A stretch of DNA of 64,000 nt from Gambelia wislizenii. Lineage: Eukaryota > Chordata > Lepidosauria > Squamata > Crotaphytidae. Below are positions 32,701 to 37,814 of the stretch, in pieces; positions within the stretch are counted from its first letter, which is position 1; the number at the start of each line of letters is the position of its first letter. The DNA is taken from positions 195,655,809 through 195,719,808 of the forward strand of contig JAUMIR010000002.1 in the NCBI GenBank assembly GCA_030847615.1. Direction: 5' to 3'. Below the pieces are notes generated by a model, which made no database searches, was not told the DNA's origin, and saw only the letters and a list, made by a program, of their open reading frames with translations. Made by a program: the position numbers and the translations under genes.

Positions 32701-33111
32701 CTACTGGTTCCAGTCCCTGGCCTTACCCAAAATTAAGATGAGCAGAAGAAATCCATTCCTAAATGGATGAACAGGAACGGCATATGAGCTCCACTTGAAA
32801 ACACTGAAGCAAACATCTATAGGTTTGGGAAATGTTGATCTGATTGTCCCAGAAAATGGGTCCCTCCTATCTGACATCTCCAATAACACATCATTTGCTC
32901 TCCATAGCAACTGGGTGCAAAATTAGGGCAGGTCCAGCGCTCTTCTAAATCTCATCGTTACAACAACAGCAACAAAAAGCACCTGTTGTGACTCTCCGGT
33001 TCTTCTTCGCCCAACATTTTCACATTCCTCCACACTGAAATCTGCCTCCCAGCCCCACACGTCCCTCCTCTCACCTTTGAGGGTTCCCAGCAGCGGCTCT
33101 TTCGCACTCAT
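1..33111 (-). CDS. RUN- and PDZ-domain protein, 5' ten exons, 3' end outside the window
   Basis: Ten minus-strand exons join in phase: 33111-33075, 20983-20876, 18301-18226, 17968-17812, 17299-17254, 5970-5912, 5776-5741, 4243-4191, 3226-3094, 128-1 (continuing beyond the window). They give 277 codons plus two bases. Every intron is GT-AG. Residues about 5-170 have RUN-domain blocks: [17 protein letters not shown], then [12 protein letters not shown], the [17 protein letters not shown] segment, and [19 protein letters not shown]. Residues about 184 to the end look like a PDZ domain: LGMVL at the carboxylate-loop position, then [28 protein letters not shown] and a final beta strand [11 protein letters not shown] domains in general bind small GTPases or motor and trafficking partners, and PDZ domains bind C-terminal peptides, so an adaptor role is inferred. 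I do not recognise a gene symbol. Exon phases and motif order make a real gene very likely. There is no signal peptide or membrane segment. Confidence 0.88.
961..1165 (+). mobile_element. 5S rRNA-derived SINE
   Basis: The head resembles 5S rRNA: GATCTTGGACGCTAAGCAGGGTCAG, GGTTAGTGCTTGGGTAGGAGACTGCC and CAGGTGCTGTAGGCT, the last two being the internal promoter region of 5S genes. The tail GGAACTGG..CCACCTCTGAGTATTCCTTGCCTAAGAAAACCCT is shared with the squamate SINE at 38991. It is not a functional 5S gene, since the 5S 5' part is missing. Confidence 0.8.
2768..2803. repeat. (AAT)n microsatellite
   Basis: About eleven AAT/ATA units in intron 9 of the RUN/PDZ gene. Confidence 0.9.
3094..3226 (-). 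CDS. RUN/PDZ gene exon 9 (PDZ core)
   Basis: The acceptor is CCCATCACAG and the donor is GTATGG. 133 nt, ending in phase 0. Encodes [19 protein letters not shown] and [20 protein letters not shown]. The GD-V-I-x-x-I-N-G element is the typical second half of a PDZ domain. Confidence 0.92.
3778..3797. repeat. (CCA)n microsatellite
   Basis: Six to seven CCA units in intron 8 of the RUN/PDZ gene. Confidence 0.85.
4191..4243 (-). CDS. RUN/PDZ gene exon 8
   Basis: The acceptor is GCTTTCCAG and the donor is GTAAGG. 53 nt encoding [17 protein letters not shown] and part of the next codon. ELGMVL lies where PDZ domains carry the carboxylate-binding GLGF-type loop, so this exon starts the PDZ domain. 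Confidence 0.88.
4479..4605. repeat. Palindromic MITE-like repeat, CCAGATGTTGTTGGA family
   Basis: GATCCTCCAGATGTTGTTGGATCTCAACTCCC followed by AGGGCCAATGACCAGGGATACTGGG. Diverged copy of a common squamate repeat also seen at 14337, 26510, 30260, 45845 and 46140. Confidence 0.5.
5205..5426. mobile_element. hAT-like palindromic MITE
   Basis: Begins GGGGCTCATTCACACTACACAA and ends TATGTAGTGTAGATGGACCCC. The interior arms (AACTGCCATGACTTCATCCTATGG against CATAGCATGCAGCCATGGCAGT) are also inverted. It belongs to a family with copies at 6583, 39366 and 49790. Confidence 0.65.
5741..5776 (-). CDS. RUN/PDZ gene exon 7
   Basis: The acceptor is TTCTTTATAG and the donor is GTAAGA. A 36-nt exon in phase 0 encoding [12 protein letters not shown], the end of the RUN domain. 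The intron to exon 6 is only 135 bp. Confidence 0.87.
5912..5970 (-). CDS. RUN/PDZ gene exon 6
   Basis: The acceptor is CCTCTTCCAG and the donor is GTACTG. 59 nt. With the carried base it encodes [20 protein letters not shown], the last hydrophobic RUN helix. An 11.3 kb intron full of transposons separates it from exon 5. Confidence 0.9.
6583..6816. mobile_element. hAT-like palindromic MITE
   Basis: GGGCCCTTTCACACTGCACAATTATAG at the left is matched by TACAATCATGTATTGTAGTTGCCC at the right. The middle carries CCACTTTAACTGCCATGACA and its inverted partner GCCATGGCAGTAAAA. Same family as 5205. Confidence 0.68.
7200..7445 (+). repeat. Two tandem copies in the L2 5' region, about 172 bp apart
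   Basis: A segment containing CCAGCCAGGAAGAC and CAAGCCTGCAGCAGCCTCT occurs at about 7207-7265 and again at 7379-7435, both followed by a GGGCTAGAAGGTTGCAG-like stretch. The 172-bp spacing and position ahead of the L2 coding part suggest 5' UTR or promoter monomers. This is inference. Confidence 0.55.
7200..10440 (+). mobile_element. L2-clade LINE, 5' part up to a CR1 insertion
   Basis: Reads as an L2-type LINE. There is an endonuclease fragment with [19 protein letters not shown] near 7790-7850, then an EN-RT linker and the reverse transcriptase. RT landmarks are [19 protein letters not shown] (about 9240), [20 protein letters not shown] (about 9440), and [18 protein letters not shown] (about 9620). 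The C-terminal [16 protein letters not shown] block is near 10255. Frameshifts, several at runs of ten or eleven G, break the frame. The 5' boundary is uncertain; a duplicated segment at 7200-7440 probably belongs to its 5' UTR. Confidence 0.85.
10441..11304 (-). mobile_element. CR1 LINE 3' fragment nested in L2
   Basis: Starts (plus strand) with the CR1 3'-terminal TAGAATCACAGAATTGTAG and reads on the minus strand through an intact 232-codon C-terminal RT stretch, with [59 protein letters not shown] and [12 protein letters not shown]. It is 5'-truncated, as is usual for CR1. The undamaged frame indicates a fairly young insertion compared with its L2 host. Confidence 0.92.
11305..11690 (+). 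mobile_element. L2-clade LINE, 3' part after the CR1 insertion
   Basis: Continues the L2 reading frame after the CR1 insert: [20 protein letters not shown] and [16 protein letters not shown], then a stop and a 3' UTR ending in GTAAGCCACCCCGATTG and a short (ATT)n tail. Together with 7200-10440 it forms one nearly full-length, inactive L2 copy. Confidence 0.85.
11815..12352 (-). mobile_element. Non-LTR retrotransposon C-terminal RT remnant
   Basis: Minus-strand frames read [52 protein letters not shown], and, after a frameshift, a C-terminal zinc-finger-like [21 protein letters not shown]. This is the common C-terminal end of a vertebrate non-LTR retrotransposon family whose clade I cannot settle. 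The frameshift shows it is inactive. Confidence 0.7.
12955..13480 (-). mobile_element. 5S rRNA-derived SINE split by a foldback insertion
   Basis: Minus-strand copy. The 5S-like head is at 13380-13478 (plus strand reads CAGCACCTGGTATTCCC, then GTCCCCCATCCAA). The tail, with ATAGGATTTTCTTAGGCAAGGAATA, is at about 12960-13050. An inserted foldback element at about 13055-13350 separates them. Confidence 0.7.
13055..13315. mobile_element. Foldback/MITE-like insertion
   Basis: An AGCACAGTGCTGTTCTGCTTGTGTATCATTTGATA-like left arm at about 13078 is matched as an imperfect inverted repeat by TATCAATTGATACACAGG..ACCGTGCTGTGCT ending near 13280. GATAATTGATAAT and CAATTGATAATAACCCTAACCC lie between. 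It splits a 5S SINE, which defines it as an insertion. Family unknown. Confidence 0.6.
13735..13890 (+). mobile_element. CR1 3'-end fragment
   Basis: Reads the end of the CR1 frame ([18 protein letters not shown] type, here with changes), then TTCCTGCATGGCAGGGGGTTGGACTGG and CTTCCAACTTTATGACTCTATGAT, the CR1 3' terminus. Severely 5'-truncated. Confidence 0.85.
13944..14262. mobile_element. Long foldback MITE, 319 bp
   Basis: The left end CCACTTAGAGCCTTACTGCA and the following AAGCAGCAGGAACGTT recur in inverted form at the right end as AACGTTCCTGCTGCTT and GTGAGGTAAGGCTCTTAGTGG. Internal pieces (TTTTTCATTCCAG and its complement near 14158) are also inverted, so almost the whole element folds back. 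It has no coding function. Confidence 0.75.
14337..14482. repeat. Palindromic MITE-like repeat, same family
   Basis: GGCCCTTCTGATGTTGTTGGACTGCAAGTCTCAG, GCCAGCACAGCCAATGGTGAAAAATGC, then AAATATCTAGAAGGCC as the inverted partner of the start. Confidence 0.6.
15808..16390 (-). mobile_element. L2-type LINE 3' end
   Basis: The plus strand starts TTTATTTATTTATTTATTATT, then TTTGTATCCCACCTTTCTCCC, the complement of an L2-type 3' UTR. Further right, TGGCCTCCTTCTGGAAGAAGTTTCAAAGTCTGGGAGC is the complement of the terminal coding part. Contains an exact 93-bp tandem duplication at 15901-16086. Confidence 0.7.
15901..16086. repeat. Exact tandem duplication, two 93-bp units
   Basis: The unit starting AATACAGATTAAAACTCAAT at 15901 recurs at 15994 with no difference that I can see over 93 bp. 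It lies inside the L2 3' UTR fragment. Either a recent duplication or an assembly artefact. Confidence 0.85.
16390..17022. mobile_element. Nonautonomous repeat, family copy
   Basis: Same family as 41152-41815. Shared landmarks are GCAGGCATGCGAAGCTAT, a CCAATCAGCATTTCCACTCC block, and AGGCTTTTCCCGCAGAGTAT, then an end with GAGGAGTATTTTTGCCAT and GACAACCCCACA that matches the copy ending at 49750. It lies inside intron 5 of the RUN/PDZ gene. Confidence 0.5.
17254..17299 (-). CDS. RUN/PDZ gene exon 5
   Basis: The acceptor is GGTTTTAG and the donor is GTGAGT. A 46-nt microexon-sized exon encoding [15 protein letters not shown]. It starts in phase 0 after exon 4 and leaves one base. The tryptophan-tyrosine motif after the central helices fits the RUN domain. 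Confidence 0.9.
17812..17968 (-). CDS. RUN/PDZ gene exon 4
   Basis: The acceptor is TCCCTGTAG and the donor is GTGGGA. 157 nt, ending in phase 0. Encodes the central RUN helices, including [20 protein letters not shown] and [11 protein letters not shown]. The GRGRxFxRxALN pattern is the conserved core that RUN domains share. Confidence 0.92.
18226..18301 (-). CDS. RUN/PDZ gene exon 3
   Basis: The acceptor is TCTTCTTCAG and the donor is GTTGGT. 76 nt, entering phase 1 and leaving phase 2. Encodes [19 protein letters not shown]; the basic patch followed by YWHWLE is a hallmark RUN-domain block. Confidence 0.9.
19890..20040 (-). mobile_element. MIR/CORE-SINE-like repeat
   Basis: AAAGGTCCTGTGAGACAGGTTAAGG, CTGGCCCAAGGTCAACTATTA and GAGAATTTGAACCCTGTCTCCCAAGTCC match the order of MIR-type SINEs read from tail to tRNA head. 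Confidence 0.55.
20215..20540 (+). mobile_element. SINE/LINE 3' tail ending in (AAAAT)n
   Basis: GATTGTAAGCCTGAGGGCAGG and TTGTAAGCCACTCTGATAGCCTTTGTGGCTGAAGAGCGGGG-type sequence lead into (AAATAAAAT)n. The GTAAGCC..CTCTGATAGCC part is shared with the tRNA-derived SINE ending at 37750. The head is not identified. Confidence 0.5.
20876..20983 (-). CDS. RUN/PDZ gene exon 2
   Basis: The acceptor is TTTTCTTGCAG and the donor is GTGAGT. 108 nt, phase 1 in and out. Encodes [11 protein letters not shown], a short polar Thr/Ser/His linker, and [17 protein letters not shown], the second conserved RUN-domain helix. Confidence 0.88.
21146..21908 (-). mobile_element. CR1 LINE 3' fragment
   Basis: Starts with the CR1 terminus (AATCATAGAATCATAGAATTGG) and reads on the minus strand through the C-terminal RT region: [51 protein letters not shown] and [16 protein letters not shown]. 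One frame break. It begins 160 bp upstream (in gene direction) of RUN/PDZ exon 2. Confidence 0.9.
22507..22737. mobile_element. Palindromic MITE, CTGCAGAAATAATGCAG type
   Basis: The left end CACACTGCAGAAATAATGCAG and TTTGACACCACTTT are matched by AAAGTGGTGTCAAACTGCATTATTTCTGCAGTGTG at the right. The inner arms ATCCTATGGAATCC and GGAATTC are also partly inverted. Same family as 37121 and 46984. Confidence 0.8.
23368..24530 (-). mobile_element. LTR retrotransposon 3' fragment (probable)
   Basis: On the minus strand a short acidic reading frame (24505-24188, with [11 protein letters not shown] and [17 protein letters not shown]) is followed by a TATA-like TGCTGTATATACGCC near 24125. Further on there is an AT-rich region with a polyadenylation-like stretch near 23435 and a CCGTTACA end at 23368. 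The order coding tail, then LTR with promoter and CA end, suggests the 3' end of an LTR element. The exact 5' limit is unclear. Confidence 0.45.
25665..26285. mobile_element. Inverted-arm retroelement fragment, possibly Penelope-like
   Basis: The left arm (minus direction) has TCTGACGTTTCGCCTGCATCTGTGG and CATCTTCAGAGAATGGTTGGG. The right arm at 26090-26230 repeats this in the plus direction. On the minus strand a frame reads [29 protein letters not shown] and STQGQEDF, resembling the C-terminal end of Penelope-like elements. This assignment is tentative. The hinge carries a 29-bp direct duplication of TTTGTGGATTTCAATAGCTTC with its flank. Confidence 0.5.
26510..26640. repeat. Palindromic MITE-like repeat, diverged
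   Basis: CAGCCCTCCAGATCTCATTGGATTGCAA and GGAGTGCTGGGATTC match the same family. Ends not resolved. Confidence 0.35.
27138..27222 (+). repeat. Short fragment of the same inverted-arm element
   Basis: AGAAAGAAACTATTCCAGAACACAGCC and GGCTATGAAAGCCTTTGACTACA match the end of the element at 26180-26280. Confidence 0.7.
27286..27595 (-). mobile_element. MIR/CORE-SINE- or LINE-tail-like repeat
   Basis: CCAAAGATCTCAGGGTGG and CAACAATCCAGGGAATACATTAG, then AACCCAAGGTTACCCAGTG and CTGTAACCACTACACCAACAAGATGG, a tRNA-like head read on the minus strand. Family not certain. Confidence 0.45.
27661..28256 (+). mobile_element. CR1 LINE 3' fragment, first of a tail-to-tail pair
   Basis: Plus-strand frames [35 protein letters not shown], a stop, then [20 protein letters not shown] and [13 protein letters not shown]. 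The 3' terminus with repeated CATAGAAT units at 28254-28280 is shared with the following minus-strand CR1. Confidence 0.9.
28257..30250 (-). mobile_element. CR1 LINE, longer copy, second of a tail-to-tail pair
   Basis: Minus-strand RT with [76 protein letters not shown] and a DDTKLGG segment. One frame break near 29220, where NTVDIAYL continues from the upstream frame. Relative to a normal CR1, about 470 bp near the 3' end are deleted, at about 28285-28295. Confidence 0.88.
30260..30378. repeat. Palindromic MITE-like repeat
   Basis: AACTAAAACTCCCAGCATTCC and GACAGCTGGGAGTTGCAGTTCC are inverted arms around CTGGTTATGCTGG; it adjoins the 5' limit of the CR1 copy. Confidence 0.5.
30390..31440. 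repeat. Composite repeat region of unknown family
   Basis: Contains CAGACTTGCAAAATAGCAGAG followed by GATTTT at about 30870 and again at 31073, an earlier variant near 30672, and GTAAATGAACTCAGTC twice at 30726-30760. Pyrimidine-rich CTCTCTGTCTCTCTCGCTCGCTC lies between. The segment near 31160 has CCAATCACAATGCAG. Looks like a tandemly built nonautonomous element. No gene seen. Confidence 0.4.
33075..33111 (-). CDS. RUN/PDZ gene exon 1 (start codon)
   Basis: ATG at 33111 opens [12 protein letters not shown] and the exon ends AAAG at a GTGAGA donor, phase 1. The start is chosen because LLGTLK begins the first RUN helix and the ATG sits in a CpG-rich, CAG-repeat-rich 5' region. The frame stays open upstream to at least 33390 with further ATGs, so a longer N-terminus cannot be excluded from sequence alone. 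Confidence 0.75.
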
Positions 33112-33480
33112 GCTGCTGCTGCTGCGCTTCGGCTCCCCCTCCCCAGCCAGCCCTTCGGAAACCACCGAGCCAGCAGCTCCCGCTGCGCCCACCTGCGCCT
33201 CTTTCCGCCCCGTGGAAACCGGTGGCAAGCGAGTCCCTTCCGCAAACAGAAGGCAGCATTGGGGAGGTGCCATTTCCTCCCTCAAGGGGGGAGTCCGACG
33301 GAAAGGAAGAGTGGCCGGAGTCAAAAGAAACGGTGGTGGATTGAAGCTGGATGGGGGACCCATCAATGGGTTTCCCGAATATATGGCCACTTTATCCAGA
33401 AGAAGTCCTCGGGTTCAGGAACTTGGATATGAATCCCCCCCTCTCCCTCACGTGGGCCATTCCGCCGGTTTAGGAACGTT
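33112..33480 (-). promoter_or_regulatory. Promoter and 5' UTR region of the RUN/PDZ gene
   Basis: GC- and CpG-rich block directly upstream of the minus-strand ATG, with a GCAGCAGCAG run next to the start codon and an open frame through much of it. It is the only GC-rich island between 12 kb and 38 kb, and the MITE at 33514 bounds it. Promoter function is inferred from composition and position; no TATA box is evident. Confidence 0.55.
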
Positions 33481-33513
33481 GACAGATTGCAACAAGTCTG
33501 GAACCAAAGAAGT

Positions 33514-33742
33514 ACCAGTTGTCCCTTTGTATTCGCTGGGGTTTGGTTCCAGGACCCCCGTGGATACCAAAATCCGTGAATACTCAAGTCCCATTATAAG
33601 CAATGGCATAGCAAAATGGTGTCCCTTATATAAGAAGGCAAAATCAAGGTTTACTTTTTAGATTTTTTTTAAAGAATATTTTCAAGCCCTGAATACTTAA
33701 ATCCATGGATGCCAAATCCGTGGATACAGAGGGACAACTGGT
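33514..33742. mobile_element. Tigger-like MITE
   Basis: The termini ACCAGTTGTCCCTTTGTATTC and GGATACAGAGGGACAACTGGT are inverted repeats of about 20 bp with one or two mismatches, flanked by TA-containing sequence. It lies directly upstream of the RUN/PDZ promoter. Same group as 42055, 50708, 54290 and 58082. Confidence 0.8.
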
Positions 33743-33924
33743 TACTTTTAATAGGCTGTGTTTCCCTGAATCTCATTCTTTTTCCTCCTGGTTTTAGATT
33801 TTTTTTTTAAGGCAGTAAGGGTATATACTGCGCTCTCTCCCATGGGTCAAATGGCAGGCATCTGATGAAGTGGACTGTCCTCCAGGCAAGCTTGTACAAC
33901 CAGGCTATAATGCCTTATCTCTAA

Positions 33925-34137
33925 GGGTGCACCCACACTAAGCAAATAATCCAGTTTGAAACCGAATTATTTGCCATGGCTCCTTCCTAGGAAATCCTGG
34001 GATTTGTAGTTTGGTGAGGCACCAGCGCTCTTTGGCAGAGAAGGCTAAAGACCTTGTAACACGACAAATCCCAGGATTCGGTGGGAAGGAGCCATGGCAA
34101 ATAATCCAGTTTCAAACTGGATTATTTGTGAAGCAAG
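33925..34137. mobile_element. Palindromic MITE, AAATAATCCAGTTT type
   Basis: Left AAGCAAATAATCCAGTTTGA, right TCAAACTGGATTATTTGTGAAGC. Inner arms CCATGGCTCCTTCCTAGGAAATCCTGGGATTTG and CAAATCCCAGGATTCGGTGGGAAGGAGCCATGG are inverted. Lies between the two genes. Confidence 0.82.
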
Positions 34138-34202
34138 CTCTGAAACTGACAAACTGGGTGGGTTTTTGCTGCAACACGCAGGGACTACCCTTGTGAAAGC
34201 AC

Positions 34203-34675
34203 ATTTTATTTATTTATTTATTTGATTTATATGCCACCTTTCACCCAGAATGGGGCCCAAGGCAGCTCACAACACATTAAAAAATGACAATTAAAAATTA
34301 AAAGCAATTAAAATCATTACAATTTAAAATTATATATACAGTAAACATATAAAAGTTAAAAGAATAAAACAATAAAAACATCCCAAGAAAAGGCTCTGTG
34401 CCCACAGCTGCATATTAAAAACCTGCTTGAATAAAAAACCTCTTTGCCTGACAGCAAATGGAGAGTAGGGAAGGGGCCAGCCTAGCCTCCCAAGGAAGGA
34501 AGTTCCAGAGGGTGGGAGCAGCCATGTGTCCTCACCAAGCAAACCTAGGATGATGGTGGGACTGAGAGAAAGTCTTCCCTGATTATCTTAAATCTGGCAG
34601 GTTTGTACAGGGACATACGGTCTTTCAAATAGTTTGGACCCAAGCCATATAGGGCTTTATAGGTCACATGTGATC
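34203..34675 (-). mobile_element. L2-type LINE 3' end
   Basis: Begins TTTATTTATTTATTTGATTTATATGCCACCTTTC, followed by CAAGGCAGCTCACAACA and AT-rich sequence, and then GGGGCCAGCCTAGCCTCCCAAGGAAGGAAGTTCC. It ends near CCATATAGGGCTTTATAGGTCA. The same order is seen at 15808 and 55660, so this is the same LINE family in the minus direction. Confidence 0.7.
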
Positions 34676-35039
34676 AGTATATCTTGAAGGCATCTCAAAC
34701 AACCCCTGCCCCTGCCCCACCCCCACCCCAAAACACATAAATTTGAAAAACCTCTCTTTGCTTACCTTAGTAATTTTTCTGTACTGTAAATCTAGCAAAG
34801 AACGAACTCTTGAAAGCTGCAGCCGGAGCAGAGGGTGCAGTTGGAAATGGACAGTGGTTCCCTTCCCCAGTCGAGATGAGAGACTCTTCGCTGCATTAAA
34901 TACTGTACCTCCTGCTTCAGGGTTTATCGAGTGGTGGCCGGTTCTATATACGGTTGTATCAAGAAATGCGGTGCTGGAAGAGAATTCTACAGGTACCATG
35001 GACTGCCAAAAAGACAAATAAATGGGTCCTAGAGCAAAT

Positions 35040-35195
35040 CAAGAGCCAGCATGGTGTTAGTGGTTTGAGCATCAAACTCCAACTCTCTGGAGACCAGGGT
35101 TCAAACCTTGGGTAAGTCACACTCTCTCAGCCTCAGAGGAAGGCAAAGGCAAAACCCTCTCTGAATAAGTCTTGCCAAGAAAACACTGTAATAGG
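35040..35195 (+). mobile_element. Sauria-like tRNA-derived SINE
   Basis: AGCATGGTGTTAGTGGTTTGAGC (A-box region), CAGGGTTCAAACCTTGGG (B-box region), then GTAAGTCACACTCTCTCAGCC and GCCAAGAAAACACTGTAATAGG. Same family as 44590, 52288 and 55430. Confidence 0.75.
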
Positions 35196-36185
35196 TTTTC
35201 TGTGGGTTTTTCTGTGAGGCCATGTTCTGGAAGAGTTTATTCCTGACATTTTGCCTGCATCTGTGGCTGGCATCTTCAGAGAATGGTTGGGTAAGAGTGG
35301 TGGTGGGTTTATATACTGTGAGCTCCGGTTGGAGAGAATATGTAAATATGTATATTTGAATGGGTAGTTCCTGGGGGAAGATATACAAGGAGGATTAGTG
35401 TCTGTTTGGCTAATGGCCCATTATCTGCTGGGAATCCCCCTGTCCCTGGGTGGAGTTAATTTGCATGTGTTGAGTTTTGATTTTGGTGTTTTTCAAGACT
35501 GGTAGCCAAACTTTGTTTACTTTAAGGGTTTCTTCTTCCTGTTGAAGTTGTCCAGGTGTTTGTGGACTTGAATAGCTTCTCTGTGCATTCTGACATGATA
35601 GTTGTTGGCCTGGTCCAGAATTTCTGTGTTTTTAAATAACATTTTGTGTCCATGTTTTTTTTGTGTCCTGGACACAAAATGTTATTTAAAAACACCACAA
35701 TTCTGGACCATGCCAACAACTATCATGTCAGAATGCACAAAGAAGCTATTGAAATCCACAAACACCTGGACAACTTCAACAGGAAAGAAGAAACCTTAAA
35801 AGTAAACAAAATCTAGCTCCCAGATTTGAAATACAATAGAATCAAAACTCAACACTTACAAAGGAATTCCACCCAGAGACAGGAGGATTTCCAGCAGATA
35901 ATGGGCCATCAACCAACCATTAGCCAAACAGACACTAACGAGCCTTGCATTTCTATACCCAGAAACTAACCATTCAATTACACAAATTTACATATACTCC
36001 CCTGCAGGGGTTCACAGCATATAAACCCCAGACACACTCCTACCCAACCATTCTCTGAAGATGCCAGCCACAGATGCAGGCGAAATGTCAGAAAGAAGCT
36101 ATTCCAGAACACGGCCTCACAGCCCGGAAAAAAACCAAGGAAAATCTATGGATGCCGGCCATGAAAGCCTTCGACTTCACATTAA
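35185..36185. mobile_element. About 1 kb inverted repeat of the same element, head to head
   Basis: Left arm 35185-35651 and right arm 35670-36185 are inverted copies with an 18-bp spacer (35652-35669). The innermost 110 bp or so (GGACACAAAATGTTATTTAAA and its complement, then TCCAGAA..CATGATAGTTGTTGGC) is nearly identical. Outer parts are diverged by roughly a tenth by eye. Frames include EIHKHLDNFNRKEETLKVNK. No intact gene. Could form a cruciform or dsRNA. Confidence 0.75.
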
Positions 36186-37120
36186 ACATTAGTTTACTTT
36201 AGGCTTATTATTACATCTCAGGTTCAAAGGCTGAATTCTGGCACTGAAAACAAGTTTGGGGCCAAATCCACCTTTTCCCATGCTTTTACTTTTAGTGAAA
36301 AAACTGGAATGATTTTCCTCATAATGCTAACTGGCTAAGGCATTACCATTACCAGAAAGCAAGGAGTCTTTTGTAAACCCTTGACACTACAGACAAAATC
36401 CTAACAAGTGATGATGACAACCTAATTAACATTAAACCAGGGACAGCCAACTATAGTGCTGAGGAGAACCATTTTTGCCCCCAGTTTGGCAGAAAATCAC
36501 AAGTAGAACTGACTTTCGATTGGGACTTGTGGGTTTTCCTAAAGAGCTAATGCATCAAAGTCAGGAGTACCGTAGCTACAGGGGTCAGGAGAGAGCATTG
36601 CAGAGTGAGATGTTGAAAATCGTCCATCCCTAGAACTGTTATATTTGCTGTGTTAGCATTCCTTCGGTAACTTTTCTTTGGATGCCTAAATTATTTCTAA
36701 ATGGACAACTGAAGTTCTAAATTACTGCAATGCTAGAAATTTTGGCACTGAACGACAATTTAATGGGTGTGGAGTGTGGGACAGAATTCTGATTGGAAAC
36801 ACTACATAGTTACACTTGGACGTGCAAAATAGGCTTTGGAACAGCAGTTCTTGCTTATTGGTCTACACCTGCATTATGATACTCCTTAGACTTGCCAAAT
36901 ATCCCTTGTTATAAGGGATACATCTTATTTGAGGGCCAGAAAGCTTGTCCCTTTATAGAACAGGCAAGTGTCTCTCATTATAAGAGATGTCCCCTATCTG
37001 AGGGTTAGGAAGCTTTTCCTTTTTATAGACTATATCAAAAAAATTCTAACAGAAAGATTTACAATCGTAATTCATGAATGTGGACAAGATGTTTATTTGG
37101 CAAAGAAATACATATCTAGG
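36186..37120. other. Intergenic, nothing recognised
   Basis: AT-rich unique-looking sequence between the inverted repeat and a MITE. A TTATAAGGGATACATCTTATTTG-like motif recurs near 36908 and 36976, hinting at an old repeat. No coding pattern. Confidence 0.5.
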
Positions 37121-37326
37121 GCTGCTGACAGACTGCAGAAATAATGCAGTTTGACACCACTTTAGGTGCCATGGCTCAATGCTATGGAATTCTGGGATTT
37201 GTAGTTTTGTTAAATATTTAGCCTTCTCCCTCAGAAAGCTCCGGTGCCACAAAAAACTACAAATCCTAGGATTAAATAGGATGGAGCCATGATAAATGCA
37301 TTATTTCTGCAGTGTGGTAGCAGCCT
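37121..37326. mobile_element. Palindromic MITE, CTGCAGAAATAATGCAG type
   Basis: GGCTGCTGACAGACTGCAGAAATAATGCAG at the left, GCATTATTTCTGCAGTGTGGTAGCAGCC at the right. The interior carries the TAGTTTTGT..AAACTACAAATCC arms. Very similar to the copy at 22507. Confidence 0.82.
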
Positions 37327-37499
37327 AGTGAAGCTGATACTTCCATTTGGCATTGGAACGAGGCTGAGGTTGGTTCCTTATTCCCAGTTACACTTTAACA
37401 GCTACTTCTTGATTGCCAGCCCTACATGTGGTGAATTTCGACTGCTCTTTACTGTGTTGAAAACCTGGCCACACTAACACTCTTCAGTAAATGTACATA

Positions 37500-37760
37500 G
37501 GAGCCCTGGTGGCGCAGTGGTTAAATGCCAGTCCTGCAAGTCACTCCGTTGCAAATTCGATTTCAGCAGGCTCCAAGGTTCACTCAGCCTTCCATCCTTT
37601 CGTAGGTCGGTAAAATGAGTACCCAGAATTGTGGGGGCAATTAGCTAACACACATTGGAAACTGTTTAACTCAGTGTAGATGTGTAAATTGCTGTTGCTT
37701 AAAACAATTTGTAAGCCGCTCTGATAGCCTTGTGGCTAAATAAATAAATAATAAAATAAT
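37500..37760 (+). mobile_element. tRNA-derived SINE
   Basis: The head GGAGCCCTGGTGGCGCAGTGGTTAA contains an A-box match (TGGCGCAGTGG), and GTTGCAAATTCGATTTCAG near 37550 resembles a B box. A tRNA-unrelated body follows, with TTTCGTAGGTCGGTAAAATG, then the tail TTGTAAGCCGCTCTGATAGCC and an A/T-rich end. Confidence 0.8.
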
Positions 37761-37814
37761 AACAAATGTCACAGCCAGAATACTGGGAGGGAGGGGAGTA
37801 CTAGGTGAAGCCAG

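Larger units (their letters stand above)
20984..33074. other. RUN/PDZ gene intron 1 (12.1 kb)
   Basis: Holds CR1 21146, MITE 22507, probable LTR fragment 23368, inverted-arm element 25665, MIR-like repeat 27286, the CR1 pair 27661-30250 and the composite repeat 30390. About 31440-33000 and 24540-25660 show no gene. Confidence 0.75.

Noticed and set aside
37500..37575. tRNA gene
   Set aside because: A- and B-box-like segments occur but no cloverleaf or acceptor stem; it is the head of a SINE.
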